DNA of 12,304 nucleotides from an uncultured Alphaproteobacteria bacterium (GCA_944390185.1 CALXPA010000020.1:1-12304), one strand, 5' to 3'. Positions 1-7,452 are shown, numbered from the stretch's first letter. Made by a program: numbers and translations. The notes: a model not told the origin generated them from the letters alone.

Positions 1-507
1 AAATCAATCGCAGATGTGCTGAATATGACCGTCGAAGAAGCCTATCGATTCTTTACCAATGTTCCACAAATCGCACGCAAGTTAGAATTGCTGAAGCGGG
101 TCGGATTGGACTATATCAAACTGGGGCAGAGTTCGTTGGATTTATCTGGTGGCGAAGCACAACGAATCAAGCTGTCCAAAGAATTGGCCGCACGCAGCAC
201 GGGACAGACAATTTATATACTGGATGAACCAACAACAGGTTTGCACTTTGCGGATATCAAGTTATTGTTGTCGGTGTTGCATGAATTGGTGGACCAGGGA
301 AATACTGTTATTGTCATCGAACATAATCTGGAAGTAATAAAAACAGCAGACTGGATTATAGATTTGGGTCCCGGTGGCGGGGTAAACGGTGGCCGCGTCG
401 TCGCCACTGGCACGCCAGAGCAGGTGGCAAAAAATCCGGCATCATTGACAGGAAAATACTTGCAAAAATATCTGGGGACGGGTAAAAAGAATAAGAAATC
501 AAAATAA
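1..507 (+). CDS. uvrA: UvrA excinuclease ABC subunit A, C-terminal part (5' truncated by window)
   Basis: The reading frame is open from base 1, so this is the 3' end of a gene starting outside the window. UvrA is the ATP-dependent damage-recognition subunit of nucleotide excision repair, acting with UvrB and UvrC. The piece covers the end of the second ABC ATPase: the ABC signature LSGGEAQRIKLSKEL (encoded from base 142), a Walker B region YILDEPTTGLH (about bases 211-245), and the IEHNLEVIKTADWIIDLGPGGG stretch with the switch histidine that closes UvrA proteins. It ends in a short lysine-rich tail (GKKNKKSK). About 168 residues of a protein usually near 940 are visible. The next gene follows after 33 bases. 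Identity is secure. Confidence 0.96.
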   Translation, partial: KSIADVLNMTVEEAYRFFTNVPQIARKLELLKRVGLDYIKLGQSSLDLSGGEAQRIKLSKELAARSTGQTIYILDEPTTGLHFADIKLLLSVLHELVDQGNTVIVIEHNLEVIKTADWIIDLGPGGGVNGGRVVATGTPEQVAKNPASLTGKYLQKYLGTGKKNKKSK

Positions 508-540
508 CATTTAATCACAAACACCAAGGGAGAAAAAACT

Positions 541-1068
541 ATGTTCGGTTTTGGTAAAAAAAAGGCGCCGAAGTCTGGGGCGGATAATACGATGGATAAT
601 GTCCAGATTGATGAAAAAGAACTGCAGAAAATGGAAGAAAAAATCCCCAGCGGTATGAAAGAAACGGCCCAGCGCATGATGTCGGGCCAGTTTGATATGA
701 ACGATATGCTGGCGCAGTTAAAGCAAATTAAAAAAATGAGTAATTTTAGTGGGCTGTTGAAAATGGTGCCGGGAATGTCGGGCGCGGTCGCCGCAATGAA
801 AGAAAAAATCAAAGACGGCAGTGTCGATGCACAAATAAAAATTCTAGAGGCGATGACCCCTGCAGAACGGGCCGAGCCAGAAAAAATATTCGCAAATGCA
901 AAAACGCGAATCGCCCAGACCGCAGGATGCACCGTACGCGATGTGGAACATATTATCAAACAATATACTAAAATGCGTCAACAGATGGCGATGGTCCAAC
1001 GTATGGGCGGAATGGAAGCGGTAATGGAAAAAATGAAAAAAGCAAATATAGGAACGGGGAATAAATAA
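541..1068 (+). CDS. Stand-alone SRP54/Ffh M-domain protein (no GTPase domain)
   Basis: A 175-residue protein whose body matches the C-terminal M domain of the signal recognition particle protein Ffh, the part that binds 4.5S RNA and signal peptides. The visible family pattern is GQFDMNDMLAQLKQIKKM, then LLKMVPGM, then MTPAERAEPEKI, then RIAQTAGCTVRDVEHIIKQYTKMRQQM. About 20 of 175 residues are Met, as expected for the methionine-lined groove. The N and G (GTPase) domains, about 300 residues in Ffh, are absent. The protein starts with its own MFGFGKKKAPKSG leader and a good ribosome-binding site (AAGGGAG, 8 bases before the ATG), and the upstream gene is uvrA, so this is not a frameshifted ffh. 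In the RNA-binding helix the usual SRxxRIAxGSG-like motif reads NAKTRIAQTAG, so the Ser-Arg and GSG elements are changed. About 15 extra residues (KIPSGMKETAQRMMSG) lie before the FDMNDML helix. It may act beside a full Ffh elsewhere, or carry a split function; the sequence does not decide. Confidence 0.85.
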   Translation: MFGFGKKKAPKSGADNTMDNVQIDEKELQKMEEKIPSGMKETAQRMMSGQFDMNDMLAQLKQIKKMSNFSGLLKMVPGMSGAVAAMKEKIKDGSVDAQIKILEAMTPAERAEPEKIFANAKTRIAQTAGCTVRDVEHIIKQYTKMRQQMAMVQRMGGMEAVMEKMKKANIGTGNK

Positions 1069-1069
1069 A

Positions 1070-1378
1070 ATGGATGTTATGGCAAATCTAAAAGATATAA
1101 TCAGGTGGAATGCAGTTAAAAAAATGTTCGATTGGACGCCGGTCGCAGTGTCTGTGCCACAGCCACGATATGAAGAGTATTCAGATACTGGGCGGGTCTT
1201 GCTGGGGTACGAGGTCAGGGTCACATACCTGCATCATGGCGAACATACCAGATTGTTCGTAACATTGGATAACAGTGGTCGGGTTGGGCGTCGGCGGGCG
1301 CTGTATCAAGCAATAAAGTACTATAAAAATACGCGCGATCGTGCCCGTTGCGCACTGAATCCAGAATATCAAAAATGA
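1070..1378 (+). CDS. Hypothetical 102-residue protein between the SRP M-domain gene and rlmE
   Basis: I do not recognise the family. The ATG lies one base after the previous stop (TAAAATG), and the last bases overlap the rlmE start as ATGA, so it sits in a translationally coupled run. A GGGGA about 10 bases upstream could serve as ribosome-binding site; a second in-frame ATG at 1079 is an alternative start. The protein has no signal peptide or membrane helix. It has a basic C-terminal half (GRVGRRRALYQAIKYYKNTRDRARC) and a central stretch that looks like beta strands (YEVRVTYLHHGEHTRLFVTLDNSGRV). A small nucleic-acid-binding or ribosome-associated role would suit the neighbours, but that is a guess from context. 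Confidence 0.7.
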   Translation: MDVMANLKDIIRWNAVKKMFDWTPVAVSVPQPRYEEYSDTGRVLLGYEVRVTYLHHGEHTRLFVTLDNSGRVGRRRALYQAIKYYKNTRDRARCALNPEYQK

Positions 1379-2034
1379 AGATTCTGAATAAGAAAATTGC
1401 GTCAAAAAAATCGTCAGCTGCGTGGATACAACGCCAGGCAGCGGACCCGTACGTGGCGCGCGCACATCGGGATGGGTATCGTGCACGCGCGGCGTATAAA
1501 TTGATAGAGATAAATGAAAAATACAAATTCTTGAAAAACGGCCAGGTGGTTGTCGATTTAGGGGCCGCACCGGGGTCGTGGTCGCAATATGTGATGCGGG
1601 CATATCCGCGGTCCCGCGTATTCGCCATGGATTTGTTGGAAATAACACCAATCCCAGGTGTGGAATTTTATCAGGGCGATTTTACGTCGGATGATGCGCT
1701 GGACTGGTTGGTGAAAAAATTAGACTTGCCGACCGATGGCGCGACGCACGGAACGGTGGATGTTGTTTTGTCTGATATGGCGCCAAACACCGTTGGACAT
1801 AAAAAAACAGACCATATTCGTCAAATGGTATTGTTGGAATATGCGTTTGATTTTGCATGTCGGGCGTTAAAGCCAGGTGGGGTTTTTGTTGCAAAATCAT
1901 TCACGGGTGGTACGACGGCCGATTTGTTAAAGCAAATTCGTGAAAAATTTGAATCGGTGCATCACATAAAACCACCTGCATCGCGCAAGGACAGCGTTGA
2001 AATGTTCATCGTTGCGATTGGATTCAAGGGATAA
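1375..2034 (+). CDS. rlmE: RlmE (FtsJ/RrmJ), 23S rRNA U2552 2'-O-methyltransferase
   Basis: Methylates the ribose of U2552 in the A loop of 23S rRNA with S-adenosylmethionine, a late step of 50S assembly. The 219-residue protein has the SAM-binding motif VVVDLGAAPGSWSQ (residues 58-71) and the full FtsJ catalytic tetrad: K42 in RAAYKLIEI, D134 in VLSDMAPN, K174 in FVAKSFTGG and E209 in DSVEMFIVAIGF. The start at 1375 makes an ATGA overlap with the preceding gene and gives a normal family length. A TTG nine codons earlier (1348) is open but lies deeper in the neighbour. Convergent rnhA ends 6 bases downstream, with no obvious terminator between. Confidence 0.95.
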   Translation: MKILNKKIASKKSSAAWIQRQAADPYVARAHRDGYRARAAYKLIEINEKYKFLKNGQVVVDLGAAPGSWSQYVMRAYPRSRVFAMDLLEITPIPGVEFYQGDFTSDDALDWLVKKLDLPTDGATHGTVDVVLSDMAPNTVGHKKTDHIRQMVLLEYAFDFACRALKPGGVFVAKSFTGGTTADLLKQIREKFESVHHIKPPASRKDSVEMFIVAIGFKG

Positions 2035-2040
2035 AGGTGG

Positions 2041-2469
2041 CTATTTCACCTGGGCGGCTGCGGTACGTGCCAATTCATCACAGCGTTCATTATATGCGTT
2101 ACCGTTGTGGCCGCGCACCCAGACCCAATGGATTTTTCGATTCTGGGCCAATGTATCCAATTGCTGCCACAATTCTTTGTTTTTAACCGGCTTTTTCGCG
2201 GCGGTTTTCCAATTGTTGTTTTTCCACTGGGGAACCCAGACCTGCATACCGTTTTTTACATATTGACTGTCGGTGTGGATTTCAACCGTATTGTGATGAC
2301 GGGTCGCCGCCAGCGCACGTATTACCGCCGTTAATTCCATTTGATTATTTGTTGTGTTTGGGGCGCCCCCGCTGCGTTCGGCAACGTTTGTTCCATCTGT
2401 CGCAATAAACGCCCAGCCACCCGGACCAGGATTGCCCAAGCAACTGCCGTCTGTCCAAATTTTTAGCAT
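2041..2469 (-). CDS. rnhA: Ribonuclease HI
   Basis: Cleaves the RNA strand of RNA-DNA hybrids (primers, R-loops). The 142-residue protein keeps the DEDD active site: D7 in IWTDGSCLGNPGPGGW, E45 in NNQMELTAVIRAL, D67 in EIHTDSQYV and D131 in NERCDELAR, plus H121 in VRGHNG. The substrate-binding basic region (WKTAAKKPVKNKELW) is present, as in the E. coli type. The frame is open upstream to 2526, but the ATG at 2469 is preferred: the family starts here (MLKIWTDGSC) and AAGG lies about 10 bases upstream on this strand. It converges with rlmE and diverges from the transketolase gene, sharing a 36-base intergenic gap. Confidence 0.96.
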   Translation of the reverse strand: MLKIWTDGSCLGNPGPGGWAFIATDGTNVAERSGGAPNTTNNQMELTAVIRALAATRHHNTVEIHTDSQYVKNGMQVWVPQWKNNNWKTAAKKPVKNKELWQQLDTLAQNRKIHWVWVRGHNGNAYNERCDELARTAAAQVK

Positions 2470-2491
2470 TTTTTTAACCTTGGTTTTATGA

Positions 2492-2505
2492 TATAATATC
2501 ACAAA
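2492..2505 (+). promoter_or_regulatory. Putative -10 element immediately upstream of the transketolase start
   Basis: A perfect TATAAT lies at 2492-2497, only 8 bases before the ATG at 2506. No good -35 is seen; a T-rich run lies at the right distance. If used, transcription would start at about 2503-2506 and the mRNA would be leaderless or nearly so. No Shine-Dalgarno sequence precedes the ATG, which agrees with that. The reverse strand reads TATTAT across the same bases, so rnhA may share the site. Confidence 0.4.
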
Positions 2506-4290
2506 ATGAGATTTGATGCCAAACAATTAACCGAAATGTCAAAATCTGTGCGTGCGCATGCGCTGGATGCGTTGCGGCGGGCGGGGTCTGGGCATGTCGG
2601 AATTGTGCTGTCGATGGCGGATGTTGTCACAACAATTTATGCAAATTTTTTGCGGCCTGGGCGGGACAGATTTGTTCTGTCGGCCGGGCACGGCAGTGCG
2701 CTGTTATATTCTGTGCTGAAATTGGCGGGGTATCGTGTCGGTGATTTGGACAGTCTGCGACAAATGGGGGGGTTGCCGGGGCATCCGGAATTTGGTATCG
2801 ATGGTGTAAATGCAACCACAGGACCATTGGGACAGGGAATCGGCAATGCGGTTGGAATGGCGCTGGCGGCAAAAATACGTGGCACGGACGAAGTGGTATA
2901 TTGCGTGTGCAGCGATGGCGATTTAATGGAAGGTGTGGCCGCCGAATCTATTGCATTTGCCGGACGCTATGGGTTGGATAATCTGGTGCTGTTGTGGGAT
3001 GATAACGGGGTCAGTATTGATGGCGCGGCACTGACGGATGTGGATGTACCACTGCGTATGCGTGCGGCAGGGTGGGCGGCACTGCAGACGCCCGGGGATG
3101 ATTTCAAGAAAATTATGCGTGCACTGCAGGCGGCGCGTGAAAATCGGAATCCTGTGTTCATTCAGTGCAAGACGATAATTGGGTGCGGGTCCAGTCTGGC
3201 GGGACGTGCGGCGGCACATGGATTTGCGTTGTCTGATGCAGAAATGATGCAGCTGGTTGAAAAAAACATATCTTATGTTGGGGATGATTTATGGGCGGCG
3301 GTTGCAAATAGGGGGCCGGTTGAAAATGTTGTCATTGATACTGTGACGGATATTGATGCGGTGCCGGCGCCGTGGTCTGATGCGGATATATCCACGCGTG
3401 AGTTGTCTGGGATGTACTTGAAATCGCTGATTGGTGCGGGCGTGCCTTTGATCGGGGGCAGTGCGGATTTGGGCCACAGCACAAATGTTAAAACAGATGT
3501 CAGTGTCGATATTGTGCCACCTGATTTTCATGGAAATTATATTAATTATGGTGTGCGAGAGCATGCCATGGGCGCGATTATGAACGGAATGGCATATGTC
3601 GGAATGCGCCCATATGGGTCAACGTTTCTGGTGTTCAGTGACTATATGCGCCCCAGCATGCGTGTGGCGGCATTATCTGGGTTGCCAGTGATATATGTGT
3701 TTACACATGACAGTATTGCTGTGGGGCCAGATGGACCAACGCATCAACCCATAGAACAGCTGGCTGCGCTGCGTTTGATGCCGAATTTAAATGTTTTTCG
3801 TCCATGTAACGGGATTGAGGTGGCATATGCATGGCGACGCGCCATATCAGATTTGTCGCGACCGTCAGCAATTGTTTTATCACGACAAAAATTTGCGCAA
3901 ATCGCAACGCCCAGTGGGGCAGACTGTTCGCGCGGGGCGTATGTTATCAGGCCGGCGACCGCACGCCGGCGGCGGGTCACGATAATTGCCACCGGGGCCG
4001 AGGTTCCATTGGCGGTGTCTGTGGCGGACGCGTTGGGCGATGCGGTCCAGGTGGTCAGCATGCTGTCTGTGGCGGATTTTCGCGCCCAGGATGAAAAATA
4101 TAAAAAAGAAATCTTGGCGGGTTTTGTTGTCGCGATTGAGGCGGCGGCCACCGCCCCGTGGTTCGAATTTGCAGATGCGGTTGTTGGTGTGGATTCGTTC
4201 GGTATGTCGGGACCGGGTGGGGCGGTCTATGCGCATTTCGGATTTGACAAGGATGCGATTGTGCGCGATATTCTAAAGAAAATAAAGTAA
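2506..4290 (+). CDS. tkt: Transketolase (compact form)
   Basis: Thiamine-diphosphate enzyme of the pentose phosphate pathway, moving two-carbon ketol units between sugar phosphates. At 594 residues it is shorter than the usual 650-670. Visible elements: H30 (GSGHVG), H62 (SAGHGS), GHPEFG and TTGPLGQG (104-111), the TPP/Mg motif SDGDLMEG...DDNG (136-168), H238 (AHGFALSD), GGSADL (317-322), catalytic Glu E352 in GVREHAMG, THDSIAVGPDGPTHQP (400-415) with H401, D409 and H413, and the LSRQ substrate-binding Arg. The usual GHPGAPMG is changed to GHVGIVLS, and the usual GDG of the TPP motif is SDG. Most of the shortening falls in the linker between the PP and Pyr domains (about 245-300). All catalytic residues are present, so it should be active. 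The next gene follows after 11 bases. Confidence 0.95.
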   Translation: MRFDAKQLTEMSKSVRAHALDALRRAGSGHVGIVLSMADVVTTIYANFLRPGRDRFVLSAGHGSALLYSVLKLAGYRVGDLDSLRQMGGLPGHPEFGIDGVNATTGPLGQGIGNAVGMALAAKIRGTDEVVYCVCSDGDLMEGVAAESIAFAGRYGLDNLVLLWDDNGVSIDGAALTDVDVPLRMRAAGWAALQTPGDDFKKIMRALQAARENRNPVFIQCKTIIGCGSSLAGRAAAHGFALSDAEMMQLVEKNISYVGDDLWAAVANRGPVENVVIDTVTDIDAVPAPWSDADISTRELSGMYLKSLIGAGVPLIGGSADLGHSTNVKTDVSVDIVPPDFHGNYINYGVREHAMGAIMNGMAYVGMRPYGSTFLVFSDYMRPSMRVAALSGLPVIYVFTHDSIAVGPDGPTHQPIEQLAALRLMPNLNVFRPCNGIEVAYAWRRAISDLSRPSAIVLSRQKFAQIATPSGADCSRGAYVIRPATARRRRVTIIATGAEVPLAVSVADALGDAVQVVSMLSVADFRAQDEKYKKEILAGFVVAIEAAATAPWFEFADAVVGVDSFGMSGPGGAVYAHFGFDKDAIVRDILKKIK

Positions 4291-4301
4291 GCATCACGTA
4301 T

Positions 4302-5009
4302 ATGTCTGGGTATGAATTTGTTTTGTCATCGGGTGAAAAAATTCCGATTGTTATTACGTCGCGTCGTGGACTGCGCAATATTACGCTGCGGCCAAAGGTG
4401 CGCGGGGCACGTCAAATTCATATATCAAAACCGTGGTTGACCACAAATGCCGCCGCATTGCGATTCTTGGAACAAAAGCGTCGGTGGTGCGAACGCATCT
4501 TTGCCGTTGCACCCCAGCCAACCAAGTTGTCGCCAGGGGATGTGATTGATTTTTTGGGACGACGTGTTTTATTACAGCATGATGCAACGCGTCGCGCAAA
4601 CCAATTTATTGTTCATGATGACCAGACGGCAACCCTGATTGTTGGGGGTGGACCAGACATGTTTGAACGACGTGTGCGCGATTTTATTCGCGATCAATTC
4701 TTGGGTGCGGTAAAGCAGATTATTCGTACAACGCCACGCGAACTGTGGCCGTCGCGAATTACAGTACGCGACACATCCAGCCGCTGGGGCAGTTGTTCAA
4801 CCAGTGGTACGATGTCTTTTTCATGGCGATTGGCGTTTGCGCCGTTGGACGTTATGCGGTATGTTGTCATGCACGAAATGGCACATCGTGTGCACATGGA
4901 TCATTCGCCCGCATTTTGGCAGACTGTATCGCAGCTGTACGGATTCGGGGTAGAACGTGCACGACGGTGGCTGAATGTGCATGGGGCGGAATTACATAAA
5001 TATTTTTAA
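4302..5009 (+). CDS. YgjP-like (DUF45/WLM-related) zinc metallopeptidase
   Basis: A 235-residue soluble protein of the YgjP/DUF45 family, gluzincin-type metallopeptidases of poorly known substrate. Diagnostic features are the conserved N-terminal SRRGLRNITLRP region, the central SSRWGSCSTSGTMSFSWRL signature, and the zinc site HEMAH (191-195) with a third ligand in HMDHSPAFW (H201). There is no signal peptide. It follows the transketolase gene by 11 bases and is probably co-transcribed with it; hisS has its own promoter just downstream. Family assignment is firm, while biological role is not established from sequence. Confidence 0.9.
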   Translation: MSGYEFVLSSGEKIPIVITSRRGLRNITLRPKVRGARQIHISKPWLTTNAAALRFLEQKRRWCERIFAVAPQPTKLSPGDVIDFLGRRVLLQHDATRRANQFIVHDDQTATLIVGGGPDMFERRVRDFIRDQFLGAVKQIIRTTPRELWPSRITVRDTSSRWGSCSTSGTMSFSWRLAFAPLDVMRYVVMHEMAHRVHMDHSPAFWQTVSQLYGFGVERARRWLNVHGAELHKYF

Positions 5010-5014
5010 ACTGC

Positions 5015-5060
5015 TTGAAAATGCCAGATTTTCAGGTATCATAGATGTATTACATTAGGA
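5015..5060 (+). promoter_or_regulatory. Promoter and ribosome-binding site of hisS, overlapped by an inverted repeat
   Basis: TTGAAA (5015-5020) and TATCAT (5037-5042) stand 16 bases apart and resemble a sigma-70 promoter, giving a start near 5049. AGGA (5057-5060) lies 7 bases before the hisS ATG. The arms TGAAAAT (5016-5022) and ATTTTCA (5028-5034) form a perfect inverted repeat with a 5-base loop, covering the -35 box and most of the spacer. No T run follows, so it is not a terminator; it could be an operator. Confidence 0.5.
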
Positions 5061-5067
5061 ATGAAAA

Positions 5068-6360
5068 ATGGACTTGAAACCGACCAAGACTTTGTCTGGA
5101 TTTATAGAATTATTACCGGCGCAACAGCGGTGTTTTGATGAATGCGCGGCGCGTATGCAGCGCGTGTTAAAAACAGCAGGCTTTGCGCATCTGGATTTGC
5201 CGGCAATCGAACGGGCCGAGGTTTTGACAGACAAGGACAATTGGGATGAAATTGAAACCCAGATGTTCCTGTTTCAAAAGGGCGATACCAAGATGGGCCT
5301 GCGATATGATGGGACGGTCGGGTTGTCGCGGTATGTTGCCGGGCATATGAACGATCTGGTTTTTCCGTTCCGTGCGTATCAGTTCGCGCGTAATTATCGT
5401 GGCGAACGCCCCCAGCGTGGCCGATATCGCGAATTTTACCAGATGGATTTGGATATCATGGGAATTGATACGCTGTCTGAAAATTATGATGCAGAAATTG
5501 TGGCAACGTTGGCGGCGGCATATGATTCTGTGGCGGAATTTATCGGGCCAGTAAATGTGCGTGTTGGAAATCGTCGGTTTTGGAACGCGATGTTTGAAAA
5601 TCTGGGGTTGAATACGGACCAGGCGCGTGGCGCGTTTGTCTTGATTGATAAAAAAGACAAGATGAATGATTTTTATGACGGTTTGGTCGAAACGGTCGGT
5701 GCCGTCGCCGCAGATAAAATAAACAGTGTATTTACAAATGGATATAAATCGTTTGCGGGCGTCAGTGATGCACTGGATTCGGCGATTCGTGAAATGGACG
5801 AATTTATGACACTGTTGGGCGCGATGGGAATCAAAAATGCCCAGATTGATTTGGGTATTATGCGCGGACATGCGTATTATACGGGAATCGTGTTTGAATT
5901 TTTCTTGGATAAATTTCCAGAATTGGGTGCAATCGGTGGCGGCGGTCGGTACGAAGACCTGGCGTCCAAATTTTCCAAGACAAAAATCATTGGCGTCGGG
6001 GCGGCGGTTGGTTTTTCGCGTCTGATGGTGGCGTTGATGGATGAAAACAAGATTGATTTGTCGCCGTTTATGCGGCCTGTGCGGGCGGCGGTGTTGGTTA
6101 TGGGTGCCCCCCAGGTGGCGTGGGCAACGCACGTTGTGGCCACTTTGCGCGGGGCGGGCATTGTTACCGTGCCGTACCTGGACGCAAATAAAAAGTTCAA
6201 AAACCAGATTGAATTTGCCGATAAAATAAACGCGGATTACAGTATCATTATCGGTGATACAGAACGCGCGTCAGAAATGCTGGCGGTCAAGGATATGCGT
6301 TCTGGGCAACAGCAAAATTTGAATCTGGACCAGACAATCGAACTGTTGCAAATGGTGTAA
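5068..6360 (+). CDS. hisS: Histidine-tRNA ligase, eukaryote/archaea-like type
   Basis: Class II aminoacyl-tRNA synthetase that charges tRNA-His. The 430-residue protein has motif 2 as NYRGERPQRGRYREFYQMDLDIMG (109-132), a histidine-site motif RGHAYYTG (266-273), motif 3 GGGRYEDL...VGFSRLMVAL (291-323), and a C-terminal anticodon-binding domain (about 338-430, ending with VKDMRSGQQQ). Several positions match the eukaryal/archaeal HisRS subtype rather than E. coli: LRYDGTVGLSRY (E. coli LRPEGTAG), REFYQMDLDIMG (E. coli RQFHQLGCEVFG) and VRVGNRRFWNAMF (eukaryal type NDRRILDGMF). The usual GLDYYTG is GHAYYTG. The anticodon domain and motif 2 arginines argue against HisZ, the catalytically inactive paralogue. 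It has its own promoter and a ribosome-binding site (AGGA, 7 bases). prfA follows by 4 bases. Confidence 0.92.
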   Translation: MDLKPTKTLSGFIELLPAQQRCFDECAARMQRVLKTAGFAHLDLPAIERAEVLTDKDNWDEIETQMFLFQKGDTKMGLRYDGTVGLSRYVAGHMNDLVFPFRAYQFARNYRGERPQRGRYREFYQMDLDIMGIDTLSENYDAEIVATLAAAYDSVAEFIGPVNVRVGNRRFWNAMFENLGLNTDQARGAFVLIDKKDKMNDFYDGLVETVGAVAADKINSVFTNGYKSFAGVSDALDSAIREMDEFMTLLGAMGIKNAQIDLGIMRGHAYYTGIVFEFFLDKFPELGAIGGGGRYEDLASKFSKTKIIGVGAAVGFSRLMVALMDENKIDLSPFMRPVRAAVLVMGAPQVAWATHVVATLRGAGIVTVPYLDANKKFKNQIEFADKINADYSIIIGDTERASEMLAVKDMRSGQQQNLNLDQTIELLQMV

Positions 6361-6364
6361 CACG

Positions 6365-7429
6365 ATGATTATAGACGAAAAATTAAAGGATATTCAATCG
6401 CATGCGGCGGAAATTGCGGCCCAGATGAATTCTGGGGCGGTTGATGGCGCAGAATTAACGCGTCTGGCCAAGGAATATTCCCAGCTGGCGGAAATGTTGC
6501 CGCTGATTGAAGAATATTTTCAGGTAAAACGCGGAATTGATGATGCGACACAGATGCTGGGGGATGCGGAACTGAAATCAATCGCGGCACAACAACTGGA
6601 AGAATTGCGTCATGTGTTGCCAGATATTGAAAAAAAACTGCAAATTGCGCTGTTGCCCCGGGACGAGGCCGATGACAGCAGCGTTATCATGGAAATTCGC
6701 GCCGGCGTTGGGGGCGAAGAATCTGCACTGTTTGCGGGCGATTTGTATAATCAGTACAAATCGTATGCCATGCGCCACGGTTGGCAGATAGAGGTTATAG
6801 AAGAGGCCCCAACATCACTGCGCGGGTATAAAGAGGTTATTTTTAAAATTGATGGTGTTGGTGCGTATGCGCGACTGAAATTTGAATCGGGAATTCATCG
6901 GGTCCAGCGTGTCCCAGAGACCGAGGCCGCAGGGCGTATCCATACCAGTGCGGCGTCTGTGGCTGTTATGCCCCAGGCCAAAGATATCGACGTCGTCATC
7001 GATGACAAGGATATCAGAATCGATGTGTTTCGCGCATCGGGTGCCGGTGGCCAGCATGTTAATAAAACCGACAGTGCCGTACGTATCACGCACTTTCCCA
7101 CAGGAATCGTCGTTACATGTCAGAATGAACGCAGTCAATTCCAGAACAAGGCATTGGCCATGGATATATTGCGTTCAAAACTGTATGAACAACAGCGTGC
7201 CGCCCAGGAAAGCGCCAGTAATGCATCGCGTAAAAGCATGGTTGGTTCGGGCGATCGCAGCGAAAAAATTCGAACGTATAACTTTCCAGAACAGCGTGTT
7301 ACCGACCATCGTATAAAATTGACACTGTACAAACTGGACGATATTTTGGCAGGTGGCCCAGCATTGGACGAGATGATAGACGCCTTGATTGCCGCGGACC
7401 AGTTGGAACGTCTGGCAAACATGGAATGA
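6365..7429 (+). CDS. prfA: Peptide chain release factor 1
   Basis: Recognises UAA and UAG stop codons in the ribosomal A site and triggers peptide release. The 354-residue protein has the normal length. The GGQ catalytic motif is at 228-230 in ASGAGGQHVNKTDSAVR; its glutamine is normally methylated by PrmC. The RF1-type tripeptide is P184-E185-T186 in RVPETEAAGRIHTSAAS, which separates it from RF2 (SPF). The C-terminal RF1 signature GDRSEKIRTYNFPEQRVTDHRI is intact. The start is 4 bases after the hisS stop with no clear ribosome-binding site, so translational coupling is likely. prmC, a frequent neighbour of prfA in other bacteria, is not downstream. Confidence 0.97.
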   Translation: MIIDEKLKDIQSHAAEIAAQMNSGAVDGAELTRLAKEYSQLAEMLPLIEEYFQVKRGIDDATQMLGDAELKSIAAQQLEELRHVLPDIEKKLQIALLPRDEADDSSVIMEIRAGVGGEESALFAGDLYNQYKSYAMRHGWQIEVIEEAPTSLRGYKEVIFKIDGVGAYARLKFESGIHRVQRVPETEAAGRIHTSAASVAVMPQAKDIDVVIDDKDIRIDVFRASGAGGQHVNKTDSAVRITHFPTGIVVTCQNERSQFQNKALAMDILRSKLYEQQRAAQESASNASRKSMVGSGDRSEKIRTYNFPEQRVTDHRIKLTLYKLDDILAGGPALDEMIDALIAADQLERLANME

Positions 7430-7452
7430 TATACGTAAAAATGCCCAAAATG

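Noticed and set aside
213..959. Long antisense open frame across uvrA and the SRP M-domain gene
   Set aside because: It is the shadow of two real genes on the other strand, with no start signals or recognisable domain.
1348..1374. Upstream TTG start for rlmE
   Set aside because: The ATG at 1375 gives an ATGA overlap with the preceding stop and the normal family start.
5068..6360. HisZ (ATP phosphoribosyltransferase regulatory subunit) instead of HisS
   Set aside because: Motif 2 arginines, motif 3 and a C-terminal anticodon-binding domain are all present, and no histidine biosynthesis genes are adjacent.
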